Shown here in pieces: positions 9,484 through 18,453 of a stretch of DNA of 64,000 nt. The DNA lies in contig NZ_CP109485.1 in the NCBI RefSeq assembly GCF_035918235.1, positions 4,898,001-4,962,000 of the forward strand, read 5' to 3'. The notes beneath the pieces are model-generated. The model saw only the letters and a program-made list of their open reading frames with translations. It had not been told where the DNA came from and ran no database searches. This DNA is from Streptomyces sp. NBC_01445 (GTDB lineage: Bacteria; Actinomycetota; Actinomycetes; Streptomycetales; Streptomycetaceae). A program made the translations under genes and the position numbers. How positions within the stretch are numbered: the stretch's first letter is position 1; every line of letters begins with the position of its first letter.

Positions 9484-10304
9484 GAGCGGGGAACCCGGAC
9501 CGCCGACGCGAGGTGGAGCCGGGTGAAGGCGAGTGCCTCGGCGAGGTCGGCCTCACGTTCGGCGCTGGACATGGCGCGGCGGGTGTTGACCTCGATGACG
9601 ACGTGCCCGTCGAAGCCGGTCAGGGCGAGGCGCTCCAGGAGCTCGGCGCAGGGCTGCGTGCCGCGGCCGGGGACCAGGTGCTCGTCCTTGCTGGAGCCGC
9701 CGCCGTCGGCGAGGTGGACGTGGCCGAGGCGGTCGCCCATGCGGTCGATCATCGACATCGCGTCGGTGCGGGCCGTCGCGGTGTGGCTGAGGTCGATCGT
9801 GAAGTGCCGGTAGTCGTCCTTGGTGACGTCCCAGTCGGGGGCGTACGCGAGCATCTCGCGGTCCCGGTAGCGCCAGGGGTACATGTTCTCGACAGCGAAG
9901 CGGACTTCCGTCTCGTCGGCCATGCGCCAGATGCCGTCGACGAAGTCGCGTGCGTACTGGCGCTGCCAGCGGAAGGGCGGGTGGACGACGACCGTGGACG
10001 CGCCGAGCTTCTCCGCCGCCGACTTCGCGCGCTGGAGCTTGGTCCACGGGTCGGTGGACCAGACGCGCTGCGTGATCAGCAGACAGGGCGCGTGCACGGC
10101 GAGGATCGGGACCTGGTGGTAGTCGGAGAGCCGGCGCAGGGCCTCGATGTCCTGGCTGACGGGGTCGGTCCAGACCATGACCTCGACGCCGTCGTAGCCC
10201 AGGCGTGCCGCGATCTCGAAGGCCGTCGCCGTCGACTCCGGATAGACCGAGGCCGTCGACAGGGCGACCTTCGCATCCGGGATGCGCACCACTGGTTCTG
10301 CCAC
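9480..10304 (-). CDS. Sugar phosphate isomerase/epimerase-like TIM-barrel protein
   Basis: The 274-residue protein fits the xylose isomerase-like TIM barrel (AP endonuclease 2 superfamily). Metal-ligand segments include [38 protein letters not shown] and VVIEVNTR. It starts with GTG. No ribosome-binding site is visible, but TACTCT lies a few bases before the GTG and could be the -10 element of a leaderless transcript. Translational coupling to the TetR gene suggests a shared small regulon. Substrate unknown. Confidence 0.85.
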   Translation of the reverse strand: MAEPVVRIPDAKVALSTASVYPESTATAFEIAARLGYDGVEVMVWTDPVSQDIEALRRLSDYHQVPILAVHAPCLLITQRVWSTDPWTKLQRAKSAAEKLGASTVVVHPPFRWQRQYARDFVDGIWRMADETEVRFAVENMYPWRYRDREMLAYAPDWDVTKDDYRHFTIDLSHTATARTDAMSMIDRMGDRLGHVHLADGGGSSKDEHLVPGRGTQPCAELLERLALTGFDGHVVIEVNTRRAMSSAEREADLAEALAFTRLHLASAVRVPRS

Positions 10305-10379
10305 GGAGACAGAGTACGGGCCCCGGCTGAGCCCCGGGGAGGTGGCCGGCGGGCGGGCGCTGTGGGGTGCGCCTCAATT

Positions 10380-10437
10380 GGGCATCCCCGGCCGGCGGCC
10401 CCGGGCAGTGGCGGGAGCCGCCGCGGCCGGGGTGCCC
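10380..10437 (-). terminator. Probable terminator hairpin downstream of the Ppx/GppA gene
   Basis: The arms GGGCATCCCCGGCCG and CGGCCGGGGTGCCC pair with one bulged base around a 29-base loop that can fold further (GCGGC/GCCGC). It lies 38 bases beyond the stop of the phosphatase gene, before the isomerase-like gene. Confidence 0.55.
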
Positions 10438-10474
10438 GTGACCGCGACCCGGCCGCGGCCCGCGGTACGTCCCG

Positions 10475-11407
10475 TCAGACCCCCGGCATGTGGTCGAGCC
10501 GCCTGAGGATCACGCCCTCCCGGAGCGCCCAGGGGCAGACCTCCAGGGTTTCCACCCCGAACAGGTCCATGGCACCCTCGGCCACCAGCGCGCCCGCGAG
10601 CAGCTGGCCCGCTCGGCCCTCCGAGACCCCGGGGAGTTCGGCGCGCTCCGCCTCCGTCATCGCGGCGAGGCGCGGCACCCAGTCCTCCAGGGACTTGCGC
10701 TTCAGGTCCCGCTGGACGTACAGCCCCTCGGTGGAGCGGGCCGCTCCGGCCAGGCGCGCGAGCTGCTTGAACGTCTTGGACGTGGCGACGACGTGATCGG
10801 GTTTGCCGAAGCGCGTGAACTCCCCGACCGAGCGTGCGATCTGCGCCCGCACGTGCCGGCGCAGCGCCTTGATGTCCGCGGCGTCCGGCGGGTCACCCGG
10901 CAGCCAGCCCGCCGTCAGGCGCCCCGCCCCGAGCGGCAGCGACACCGCGGCGTCGGGCTCCTCGTCGATGCCGTACGCGATCTCGAGTGAGCCGCCACCG
11001 ATGTCCAGGACAAGCAGCTTCCCGGCCGACCAGCCGAACCAGCGGCGGGCCGCGAGGAAGGTGAGCCGGGCCTCCTCCTCGCCGGTGAGGACGCGCAGCT
11101 CGACGCCGGTGTCCTCCTTGACCCGGGCGAGGACCTCGTCGGCGTTGCTCGCCTCGCGTACGGCGGAGGTGGCGAAGGGGACGAGGTCCTCGACGCCTTT
11201 GTCCTCGGCCGCCTCCAGGGCGTCCCGCACGGTGGCGGTCAGCCGGGCCACGCCGTCGGGGCTGATGGCGCCGCGGTCGTCGAGGAGCTGCGCGAGCCGC
11301 AGCTCCGCCTTGTGCGAGTGCGCGGGCAGCGGTCGCGCGCCCGGGTGTGCGTCCACCACAAGCAAGTGCACCGTGTTCGAACCCACGTCGAGGACACCGA
11401 GTCTCAT
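10475..11407 (-). CDS. Ppx/GppA-family exopolyphosphatase / pppGpp phosphohydrolase
   Basis: The 310-residue protein belongs to the ASKHA-fold Ppx/GppA family, which hydrolyses polyphosphate or pppGpp. The phosphate-1 loop is [15 protein letters not shown] at the N-terminus and the phosphate-2 loop is [15 protein letters not shown] at about residues 136-150. The ATG at 11407 sits directly on the first strand. It is a short, single-domain form without an HD domain. Sequence alone does not separate Ppx from GppA activity. It is divergent from the Cys-rich gene at 11479. Confidence 0.9.
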   Translation of the reverse strand: MRLGVLDVGSNTVHLLVVDAHPGARPLPAHSHKAELRLAQLLDDRGAISPDGVARLTATVRDALEAAEDKGVEDLVPFATSAVREASNADEVLARVKEDTGVELRVLTGEEEARLTFLAARRWFGWSAGKLLVLDIGGGSLEIAYGIDEEPDAAVSLPLGAGRLTAGWLPGDPPDAADIKALRRHVRAQIARSVGEFTRFGKPDHVVATSKTFKQLARLAGAARSTEGLYVQRDLKRKSLEDWVPRLAAMTEAERAELPGVSEGRAGQLLAGALVAEGAMDLFGVETLEVCPWALREGVILRRLDHMPGV

Positions 11408-11478
11408 ATACGGAACGCTACTGCGCCTGGGGCGGGCGTCAGTCCCCGAGGGCACCGCAGCGCGCTTACCCTGGAACC

Positions 11479-12465
11479 GTGCCAAAGACGAAAAAGGTCA
11501 ACGCCGACAAGCGCGGTAAAAGCGACAAGGAAGCCAAGTCGGCCAGTAAGCCGTCCAAGGCGCCGAAGTCGAAGGAATCGGGAACTAAGGGGTCACCGCT
11601 GAACGAGTCATCAGCGAAGACGGCATCTTCGAAGGGCTCAAAGGGGGCGTCCGCGAAGGGCACGTCTTCAAAGGGCACGTCTTCAAAGGGCAGGGCGAAG
11701 GGTTCCGTCCCGGACGAGAAGGGTCTGGACTTCGCCCGCGCCTGGGTCGAGTTCCCCGACCCCGCGGACGACGAGCAGATCTTCCGCTGCGATCTGACGT
11801 GGCTGACTTCGCGCTGGAGCTGCATCTTCGGGAGCGGCTGCCAGGGCATCCAGGCGGGCCGCGCGGACGACGGCTGCTGCACGCTCGGCGCCCACTTCTC
11901 CGACGAGGACGACGAGAAGCGCGTGGCCGGCTTCGTGGCCCGGCTCACGCCCGACATCTGGCAGCACCACGAGGTCGGTACGGAGACGGGCTGGGTCTCC
12001 AAGGACGAGGACGGCGAGCGCCAGACCCGCCCGTACAACGGCTCGTGCATCTTCCAGAACCGTCCCGGCTTCAAGGGCGGCGCGGGCTGCTCGCTGCACA
12101 TCCTGGCGATCAAGGAGGGCCGCGAGCCCCTGGAGACCAAGCCGGACGTGTGCTGGCAGCTCCCGGTCCGCCGGACCTACGAGTGGATCGACCGGCCCGA
12201 CGACACCCGCGTGCTCCAGGTGTCCATCGGTGAGTACGACCGCCGCGGCTGGGGCCCGGGCGGCCACGACCTGCACTGGTGGTGCACCTCGGCGACGTCG
12301 GCCCACGGCGCGGGCGACCCGGTGTACGTCTCCTACCGGCCCGAGCTGACCGAGCTCATGGGCAAGGAGGGCTACGACCGCCTCGCCGAGCTGTGCGAGG
12401 AGCGCCTGGCCTCCCAGCTGCCGCTGCTCGCGCCGCACCCGGCGGATCCCGCCAGCGCTTCCTAG
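11479..12465 (+). CDS. Conserved Cys-rich protein with a Lys/Ser repeat N-terminus
   Basis: The 328-residue protein starts at GTG. The first 80 residues are low complexity and very basic ([19 protein letters not shown], then repeated SSKGT), including two exact 15-base DNA repeats. The folded part begins near residue 90 and is rich in cysteine and tryptophan: [20 protein letters not shown], then [10 protein letters not shown] and [20 protein letters not shown]. That spacing suggests a metal or iron-sulfur site. The pattern is typical of a conserved actinobacterial protein of unknown function. Confidence 0.8.
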   Translation: MPKTKKVNADKRGKSDKEAKSASKPSKAPKSKESGTKGSPLNESSAKTASSKGSKGASAKGTSSKGTSSKGRAKGSVPDEKGLDFARAWVEFPDPADDEQIFRCDLTWLTSRWSCIFGSGCQGIQAGRADDGCCTLGAHFSDEDDEKRVAGFVARLTPDIWQHHEVGTETGWVSKDEDGERQTRPYNGSCIFQNRPGFKGGAGCSLHILAIKEGREPLETKPDVCWQLPVRRTYEWIDRPDDTRVLQVSIGEYDRRGWGPGGHDLHWWCTSATSAHGAGDPVYVSYRPELTELMGKEGYDRLAELCEERLASQLPLLAPHPADPASAS

Positions 12466-12471
12466 CCCCCT

Positions 12472-12493
12472 GTCCCCGCCGGCCGGCGGGGAC
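12472..12493. terminator. Convergent terminator hairpin
   Basis: This is a perfect 22-base palindrome with stem GTCCCCGCC and loop GGCC. It lies between the convergent stop codons at 12465 and 12498. Confidence 0.65.
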
Positions 12494-12497
12494 CGCG

Positions 12498-12730
12498 CTA
12501 GCCGCCGCTCGGGCTCGCGCCGCCGCCGCTCGGCGGCGGTGACGAGTCCGTGGGGGCCGACGGGCTCGGTGACGGGTCGGACGGCGTGGGGCTCTGGTCG
12601 GACGGAGTGGGGTCCGGGTCGGACGGGCCGGGGTCCGACGGCGTGGGGTCGGACGGCGTGGGGTCCGACGGGCCGGGGCCCGGGTTGCCCGTGTTCGACG
12701 GGTCGGGGCCCGGGTCCGAGGGGCCCGAAC
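12498..12730 (-). repeat. Pro-Ser-Asp codon repeats in the C-terminal tail of the BACON-domain protein
   Basis: The DNA repeats variants of GGGGTCCGACGGCGTG, encoding runs of PSDPTPSDPGPSDP. It makes a flexible, wall-spanning extracytoplasmic tail, and copy number could vary by slippage. Confidence 0.75.
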
Positions 12731-14246
12731 TCCCGTGTCCCTCTATTGAGATGACGGCCCCGGAGGGGTCGATGCCGATGCGCGCCGACCAGTGACCGGC
12801 GGGCTCCCGGTCGTGATCGACGTACACCCGGATCGTGAACGACTCGCCGGGCCGCAGCGTTCCCGACGTGCTCGTCAGATAGAGCCAGCTCGCTCCGGTG
12901 TGCGCGGACCAGTGGACCGGTGAACTCCCGGACGCCGTCAGCGTGATGAGGGTCGCGGAGCCGCTCGGCTGCGCCTCGACGGTGAGCCGGCCCGGGCCCG
13001 AGTGCGAGGGGCCGCCGGGGCTGATGACCTCCACGGAGACGTCCGGGGAGCGGCTGCCCGCGGTGAAACGGGGGTCCGGGGTCGTGCGCGCGTTGCCCGC
13101 GTTCTCGTACGCGCCGTCCACGCCGTTGCCGTCGAGCCCGCCCGGGTCGCCGGCCTCGCTCGCGCTGATCGAGCGCCCGTCCTGGCTCTCGCCCGTCTGC
13201 GGCGCTCCCCGGTACGCCGCCCACAGCGCCAGCACCGGAGCGGCCACGACGGTGGCGACGACCGTCGTCGTGACGGCACGCGCGCGTAGCCGGTCTCGGC
13301 GGGCGGCGCGGTCCTTGGGGTCCATCGGGAAGCCGCGCCGGTCGAAGCGGGGTGCCGCGCCGCGCTGGGGGCGGTTGCCATGGGCCATCGCCCCGTGCAG
13401 GGCCGCGCGCGGGGCCGTCGCGAGGGGCAGGGCGGCCGGGGTGACCGTGGTGCCGGGCCAGGCGCCGGGGGTGGCGCGCTCGGCGGTGCGGCGGCAGCGG
13501 GGGCAGTCGTCGACGTGCCGGACCAGCTCGCGGCGCAGGGCGGAGCTCAGCAGCAGCTGATTGTCCCCGGTGAGGCGGGCGACGCTCGGGCAGGTGCCGG
13601 TCTCCACCACGGCCAGCGCGGCGCGGGTGCGTTCCACCTCGCAGGCGGCGGAGGCGAGCAGCTCGCGGGTGAGCGCCGGGTCCGTGCCCAGCGCGGCGGC
13701 GACCTCTCGGGGCGACAGCTGGTGACGTACGGCCAGCTCCAGCGCCTCGCGCTGCTCGGGTGTCGTACCGGCCGCCTCCGGCCAGGCCAGGAGCGCCAGC
13801 TCTCGGCGGCGCTGCGCCTGGATCTCTTCGGAGGGGGTCTCTTTGGCGGGCGGGGTTTCGGGGTGGGGCCTGCCCGATGCGTGCGTCCCCTGTCTGCGGC
13901 GCTTCGCCTCCGCGAGCGCCCGCAGGCACGACCAGCGCGCGAGCGCGTACAGCCACGCTTTGCGGTCGCTCTCGGATTCGGGGCCGCGGGAGCCGCGGCG
14001 TTCGCCGAGCGCGAGGGCGTCGCCCAGCGCCGCGAGGGCGTCGTCGTGATCGCACAGGACGGACAGGCAGTACGTGAACAGGCCGTCCAGATAAGGCTCG
14101 TAGCGCGATGTCGGGCGCTGGGGTACGGTCCGCGGCGCAGGTCGCCCGCGCCCGTCGCGGTGCGCCCGGTGTGCGCCGGTGGTCTGCGTGGGAGTTTCCG
14201 GCCTGCTGGTCATCACCCGTGCGACCGTAGGCGGATGGTGCCGCAC
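12498..14246 (-). CDS. Single-chain sigma-like / zinc-finger / membrane / BACON-domain protein
   Basis: The 582-residue protein joins domains that are usually separate. Residues 50-115 resemble ECF sigma region 2 (YEPYLDGLFTYCLSVLCDHD, then AWLYALARWSCLRAL). Residues 150-212 resemble region 4 (TTPEQREALELAVRHQLSPR, EVAAALG). An anti-sigma-type zinc motif H244-x3-C248-x2-C251 follows, then a membrane helix at 325-345 and an extracytoplasmic BACON-like domain at about 395-485 (SGSATLITLTASGSSPVHW). The tail is a Pro/Ser/Asp repeat. The GTG start follows GGGGGAGG closely; the ATG at 14213 is the alternative. It probably acts as a membrane-tethered transcription or sensory protein. Confidence 0.8.
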   Translation of the reverse strand: MRHHPPTVARVMTSRPETPTQTTGAHRAHRDGRGRPAPRTVPQRPTSRYEPYLDGLFTYCLSVLCDHDDALAALGDALALGERRGSRGPESESDRKAWLYALARWSCLRALAEAKRRRQGTHASGRPHPETPPAKETPSEEIQAQRRRELALLAWPEAAGTTPEQREALELAVRHQLSPREVAAALGTDPALTRELLASAACEVERTRAALAVVETGTCPSVARLTGDNQLLLSSALRRELVRHVDDCPRCRRTAERATPGAWPGTTVTPAALPLATAPRAALHGAMAHGNRPQRGAAPRFDRRGFPMDPKDRAARRDRLRARAVTTTVVATVVAAPVLALWAAYRGAPQTGESQDGRSISASEAGDPGGLDGNGVDGAYENAGNARTTPDPRFTAGSRSPDVSVEVISPGGPSHSGPGRLTVEAQPSGSATLITLTASGSSPVHWSAHTGASWLYLTSTSGTLRPGESFTIRVYVDHDREPAGHWSARIGIDPSGAVISIEGHGSSGPSDPGPDPSNTGNPGPGPSDPTPSDPTPSDPGPSDPDPTPSDQSPTPSDPSPSPSAPTDSSPPPSGGGASPSGG

Positions 14247-14457
14247 CCTTCCTCCCCCTTGGGGACATTTAATCCGTACGGGTGAAACGATCCCTCAAAG
14301 GGGGACGCGAATACTAAATTCCGTTCAGGGGAACATGCGCTCGGCGCATTTTTGTGCGCCGGGGGGCGCATGGGCGCACACCCGGCGCGGGGCTCCCCTG
14401 AGGGGGCGGGTGGCGGTCGGCGCCGGGTTGTCAGTGGTCTCGGTTACGGTTCGGTGC

Positions 14458-15867
14458 ATGGCTGCCCGTACGAAATCCGGCAAGGACCGGCCGTCCTACC
14501 GCTGCACCGAGTGCGGCTGGCAGACGGCGAAATGGCTGGGTCGCTGCGGCGAGTGCCAGGCGTGGGGGACGGTCGAGGAGTACGGCGTGCCCGCCGTGCG
14601 GACGACCGCGCCCGGCCGGGTCACGACGTCCGCCGTCCCGATCGGCCAGGTCGACGCCCGGCAGGCCACCGCCCGCTCCACCGGCGTGCCCGAGCTCGAC
14701 CGGGTCCTGGGCGGGGGCCTCGTACCCGGCGCCGTCGTCCTGGTCGCGGGCGAGCCCGGCGTCGGCAAGTCCACCCTCCTGCTCGACGTCGCCGCCAAGG
14801 CCGCCAGCGACGAGCACCGCACCCTGTATGTCACGGGTGAGGAGTCGGCCAGCCAGGTCCGGATGCGCGCCGACCGCATCAAGGCGATCGACGACCATCT
14901 GTATCTCGCCGCCGAGACCGATCTGTCCGCGGTCCTCGGCCACTTGGACGCCGTCAAGCCCAGCCTCCTGATCATGGACTCCGTGCAGACCGTCGCCTCC
15001 CCCGAGATCGACGGCGCCCCCGGCGGCATGGCCCAGGTCCGCGAGGTCGCCGGCGCGCTGATCCGCGCCTCCAAGGACCGCGGCATGGCCACCCTCCTCG
15101 TGGGCCACGTCACCAAGGACGGCGCCATCGCCGGCCCTCGCCTCCTTGAACACCTCGTGGACGTCGTCCTCTCCTTCGAAGGCGACAGGCACGCGCGCCT
15201 GCGCCTCGTCCGCGGTGTGAAGAACCGGTATGGGACGACCGACGAGGTCGGCTGCTTCGAGCTCCACGACGAGGGCATCACGGGACTCGCCGACCCCAGC
15301 GGGCTGTTCCTCACCCGCCGCGACGAGCCCGTTCCCGGGACGTGTCTCACCGTCACCCTGGAGGGGCGGCGGCCCCTTGTCGCCGAGGTCCAGGCCCTCA
15401 CCGTCGACTCCCAGATCCCGTCCCCCCGGCGTACGACGTCCGGCCTGGAGACCTCTCGCGTCTCGATGATGCTCGCCGTGCTCGAGCAGCGCGGGCGGAT
15501 CAGCGCCCTGGGAAAGCGGGACATCTACTCCGCGACCGTCGGCGGCGTGAAGCTCTCCGAGCCCGCCGCGGACCTCGCCATCGCGCTCGCCCTCGCCAGC
15601 GCCGCCAGCGACACCCCGCTCCCCAAGAACCTCGTCGCGATCGGTGAAGTGGGCCTCGCGGGCGAGGTCAGACGGGTGACCGGCGTGCAGCGCCGGCTCG
15701 CCGAGGCGCACCGGCTCGGCTTCACCCACGCCCTCGTGCCGAGCGATCCCGGCAAGGTGCCCGCCGGTATGAAGGTCACCGAAGTCGCCGACATGGGGGA
15801 TGCTCTGCGCGTGCTGCCCAGGAGCCGTCGCCGAGAGGCCCCACGGGAGACGGAGGAGCGCCGGTAG
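14458..15867 (+). CDS. radA: DNA repair protein RadA
   Basis: RadA is a RecA-like ATPase that promotes branch migration during recombination. The 469-residue protein has the full architecture: an N-terminal zinc finger with Cys16, Cys19, Cys30 and Cys33 (YRCTECGW, GRCGECQAWG), Walker A GEPGVGKST at about residues 98-106, the RadA-specific KNRYG motif near 254-258, and a C-terminal Lon-protease-like domain (LSEPAADLAIALALASA). The ATG sits shortly before the zinc finger. It lies directly upstream of disA, an order seen in other Gram-positive genomes, where RadA is reported to restrain DisA activity. Confidence 0.97.
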   Translation: MAARTKSGKDRPSYRCTECGWQTAKWLGRCGECQAWGTVEEYGVPAVRTTAPGRVTTSAVPIGQVDARQATARSTGVPELDRVLGGGLVPGAVVLVAGEPGVGKSTLLLDVAAKAASDEHRTLYVTGEESASQVRMRADRIKAIDDHLYLAAETDLSAVLGHLDAVKPSLLIMDSVQTVASPEIDGAPGGMAQVREVAGALIRASKDRGMATLLVGHVTKDGAIAGPRLLEHLVDVVLSFEGDRHARLRLVRGVKNRYGTTDEVGCFELHDEGITGLADPSGLFLTRRDEPVPGTCLTVTLEGRRPLVAEVQALTVDSQIPSPRRTTSGLETSRVSMMLAVLEQRGRISALGKRDIYSATVGGVKLSEPAADLAIALALASAASDTPLPKNLVAIGEVGLAGEVRRVTGVQRRLAEAHRLGFTHALVPSDPGKVPAGMKVTEVADMGDALRVLPRSRRREAPRETEERR

Positions 15868-15931
15868 ACTTTGCCCTGGTCTCGCCCGTGCGTACGAACC
15901 CTGGGCATTCAAGATCTGCAAGTTCCGCAGG

Positions 15932-15998
15932 ATCTGCGACATCTGTGACATCTGCGATGTCTGCAATAGATGTCTGCAATATCTGTGACATCTGCGAC
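15932..15998. repeat. Imperfect 9-bp tandem repeats in the radA-disA intergenic region
   Basis: Copies of ATCTGYGAC recur: ATCTGCGAC 15932, ATCTGTGAC 15941, ATCTGCGAT 15950 and GTCTGCAAT 15959. A further ATGTCTGCA-type copy at about 15969 is followed by ATCTGTGAC 15981 and ATCTGCGAC 15990. The array ends just before the disA ribosome-binding site (GGAGG) and is less GC-rich than its surroundings. It may be in the disA 5' leader; function unknown. Confidence 0.8.
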
Positions 15999-16010
15999 CG
16001 GAGGAGTGCA

Positions 16011-17135
16011 GTGGCAGCCAACGACCGGGCAGCAGCTCCCGGCAAGTCCGGCGGGAGCTCCGGCGCCGATGGGCTGATGCGCGCCTCACTGAGCGCCGTC
16101 GCGCCCGGTACGGCGCTGCGTGACGGCCTCGAGCGAATCCTCCGCGGCAACACCGGCGGACTCATCGTTCTCGGCTGGGACAAGACCGTCGAGTCGATGT
16201 GTACCGGCGGTTTCATCCTGGACGTCGAGTTCACCGCGACGCGCCTGCGCGAGCTGTGCAAGCTCGACGGCGGCATCGTCATCGACAAGGACATCACCAA
16301 GATCCTTCGGGCGGGCGTCCAGTTGGTGCCGGACCCCACGATCCCCACGGAGGAGACGGGCACGCGGCACCGCACGGCGGACCGCGTGAGCAAGCAGGTC
16401 AGCTTCCCTGTGGTCTCCGTGTCGCAGTCGATGCGGCTCATCGCCCTCTACGTGGACGGGCAGCGGCGCGTTCTCGAGGACTCGGCCGCGATTCTCTCCC
16501 GGGCGAATCAGGCGCTGGCGACTCTCGAGCGGTACAAGCTCCGCTTGGACGAGGTGGCCGGGACGCTCTCCGCGCTCGAGATCGAGGATCTCGTTACCGT
16601 GCGCGATGTGACCGCGGTCGCTCAGCGGCTGGAGATGGTGCGGCGCATCGCCACCGAGATCGCCGAGTACGTGGTGGAGCTCGGGACGGACGGGCGACTG
16701 CTCGCCCTTCAGCTCGACGAGTTGATCGCCGGCGTCGAGCCCGAGCGGGAGCTCGTCGTTCGGGACTATGTGCCGGAGCCCACCGCCAAGCGCTCCCGGA
16801 CCGTTGATGAGGCGCTGTTCGAGCTCGATGCGCTGACGCATGCCGAGCTTCTTGAACTGTCCACTGTGGCACGCGCGTTGGGGTACACCGGGTCTCCGGA
16901 GACCCTCGACTCGGCCATTTCGCCTCGCGGGTTCCGGCTGCTGGCGAAGGTGCCCCGGCTGCCTGGGGCGATCATTGACCGGCTTGTCGAGCACTTTGGC
17001 GGGTTGCAGAAGCTGCTCGCCGCCAGCGTCGATGATCTGCAGGCTGTGGACGGCGTCGGGGAGGCTCGTGCCCGGAGCGTGCGGGAAGGGCTCTCGCGGT
17101 TGGCCGAGTCTTCGATCCTTGAGCGGTACGTCTAG
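16011..17135 (+). CDS. disA: DNA-integrity scanning diadenylate cyclase DisA
   Basis: DisA makes cyclic di-AMP from two ATP and scans DNA for branched structures. The 374-residue protein contains the DAC domain with the catalytic Asp86 in LDGGIVID and the RHRT motif (TGTRHRTADR). A helical linker follows, and C-terminal helix-hairpin-helix DNA-binding elements (FGGLQKLLAASVDDLQAVDG). The GTG at 16011 follows GGAGGAG; with this start the catalytic Asp falls at position 86, as I recall for Streptomyces DisA. Its leader carries the 9-bp repeats, and it probably shares transcription with radA. Confidence 0.96.
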   Translation: MAANDRAAAPGKSGGSSGADGLMRASLSAVAPGTALRDGLERILRGNTGGLIVLGWDKTVESMCTGGFILDVEFTATRLRELCKLDGGIVIDKDITKILRAGVQLVPDPTIPTEETGTRHRTADRVSKQVSFPVVSVSQSMRLIALYVDGQRRVLEDSAAILSRANQALATLERYKLRLDEVAGTLSALEIEDLVTVRDVTAVAQRLEMVRRIATEIAEYVVELGTDGRLLALQLDELIAGVEPERELVVRDYVPEPTAKRSRTVDEALFELDALTHAELLELSTVARALGYTGSPETLDSAISPRGFRLLAKVPRLPGAIIDRLVEHFGGLQKLLAASVDDLQAVDGVGEARARSVREGLSRLAESSILERYV

Positions 17136-17467
17136 GCTGCCGCCGGGCTGGGGCGTGGGGGCCTCGCCGTTTTCTTCGGGTGCGGGGGCGCAGCGCTGTC
17201 CTCAGGTGCGGGGGCGCAGCGCCGTTTTCAGGTGCGGGGCCGCAGCGCCGTTTTCAGGTGCGGGGCCGCGCCGGGATGTGCGTGCTCGCTGTTCTACGGG
17301 GCCTCGTCACCCAGCTGATTACCTGCACGTGGTGCTGGTGGCTCCGCGCGCACATCCCGCCACGGCCCCTCCCGTCTCGTACCCGGCCGGTGGCCGGTGG
17401 GCCGTTCGTCGGCCCTTCTGTCTCGTACGCGACTGATCGCCGGGGGCACGTCGGGCGGCTGTGCCTG
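17136..17467. other. 332-bp gene-free region between convergent genes
   Basis: The left part holds the 26-bp tandem repeat array. To the right no ORF with coding character, tRNA or clear U-tailed terminator was recognised. The repeats themselves could act as a transcription stop between disA and the convergent gene at 17468. Confidence 0.6.
17164..17270. repeat. 26-bp tandem repeat array after disA
   Basis: Three exact-length units begin at 17180, 17206 and 17232 (GTGCGGGGGCGCAGCGCYGT followed by YYTCAG). A partial fourth begins at 17258, and a degenerate start (GCCGTTTTCTTCGG) lies before the first. Units differ by one to three bases. Each contains GGGGCGCAGCGCC-like palindromic parts that could form hairpins. 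Confidence 0.85.
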
Positions 17468-18268
17468 TCAGTCCTTGGCCAGTACGAAAGATGCCTGAGT
17501 CTTGGGGAGTTGGGCTGCCTTCGCCTCTACCAGGTAGGTTCCTGGCGTTGCCGGGCCTGCCGTCGGGGTTGCGCACTGAGGGGCGCTTGCCTTGCGGTCC
17601 CATTCGATCGTGTGCGTGATGTGGGCGCCTGCCGGTACGCGCAGCAGGAGGCTGCCGGAGCCCTTGGGGCAGTCGCCGGAGGACCAGATCTCGTCGTCGC
17701 TGGAAGCCTGAGTGATCGTCAGGACCGCGTTCTTCGGGCCGAGATCGACCTTGCAGTCCTTCGCCGTCGTGTTCTTGGCCGTCAGCTCGAACTTCGGCTT
17801 CTCTCCGGGCGCGTACGAGTTGTGGACGCTGCGCAGCGTCAGGGTCACGCCGCCTGTCGTGCAGTCGGGGAGGCTCGAGCCCGCGGGGAGTCGGTCGCCC
17901 GCGCCTGTGCCGCCCTTCGCGTCGTCATCGGATCCCGCCCCTGAGCCGGCTGTGTCCGAGCCTGAGCCGTCACCGTTGTCGCCGTCCGAGGAACCGCCGT
18001 CACCACCACCGCCGCCGCCCGACTCGTCGCGGCCGCCCGGGTGTTCGCTGATCGCGGGTCCGGACCCGGAGGGGCCGGGCGTGATGGAAGAGGGCGCGGT
18101 GTTCTTGCCGTTCGAGCCACCGGCGCTGTTCCTGCCGCCTCCGCCACCGGAGTTGACGGCCCATACGATCAGCAGCGCGAGCAGCGCCACCATGGACAGC
18201 AGAACGGCCCTCCGTCGCCAGTAAATGGTGGAGGGAAGCGGCCCGATCGGATTGCGCAGAGATCCCAC
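17468..18268 (-). CDS. Membrane-anchored Gly/Ser-rich protein with C-terminal Ig-like domain
   Basis: The 266-residue protein has a short basic N-terminus, one membrane helix at about residues 20-40 (AVLLSMVALLALLIVWAV), then about 90 residues of Gly/Ser/Asp-rich linker. The extracytoplasmic domain begins near residue 135. It has paired cysteines (LPDCTTGG, TAKDCKVDLG, SSGDCPKG, APQCATP) and strands such as YAPGEKPKFELTAKNTT. The fold looks like a beta-sandwich of the kind seen in DUF4232 or BsuPI-like domains; this is a guess. Likely displayed outside the membrane. Confidence 0.75.
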   Translation of the reverse strand: MGSLRNPIGPLPSTIYWRRRAVLLSMVALLALLIVWAVNSGGGGGRNSAGGSNGKNTAPSSITPGPSGSGPAISEHPGGRDESGGGGGGDGGSSDGDNGDGSGSDTAGSGAGSDDDAKGGTGAGDRLPAGSSLPDCTTGGVTLTLRSVHNSYAPGEKPKFELTAKNTTAKDCKVDLGPKNAVLTITQASSDDEIWSSGDCPKGSGSLLLRVPAGAHITHTIEWDRKASAPQCATPTAGPATPGTYLVEAKAAQLPKTQASFVLAKD

Positions 18269-18453
18269 GGCGCAAACTGTACGAGAGATCCGTCCGTTCT
18301 CCCGCCCCCACCCGCCGCCACGGCCCGCGAGTTTTGCGGATCATAGTCCCGGGCGGCCGTTCCGGCGCGGGGACAACCCCTGTCTTTCGTCAGGTACGGG
18401 ACGAGACCATCGCCGGATGTGACCGCGTACGGGCCTTACGTACCGTCCGTGAC

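Noticed and set aside
6718..9813. A 1000-codon plus-strand open frame opposite ilvD and the TetR gene
   Set aside because: It is the mirror of strong minus-strand genes in GC-rich DNA; no domain or RBS supports it.
15800..15988. Short frame reading ICDICDICD-like residues upstream of disA
   Set aside because: The repeats come from the 9-bp DNA array; no start, RBS or conserved domain supports a protein.
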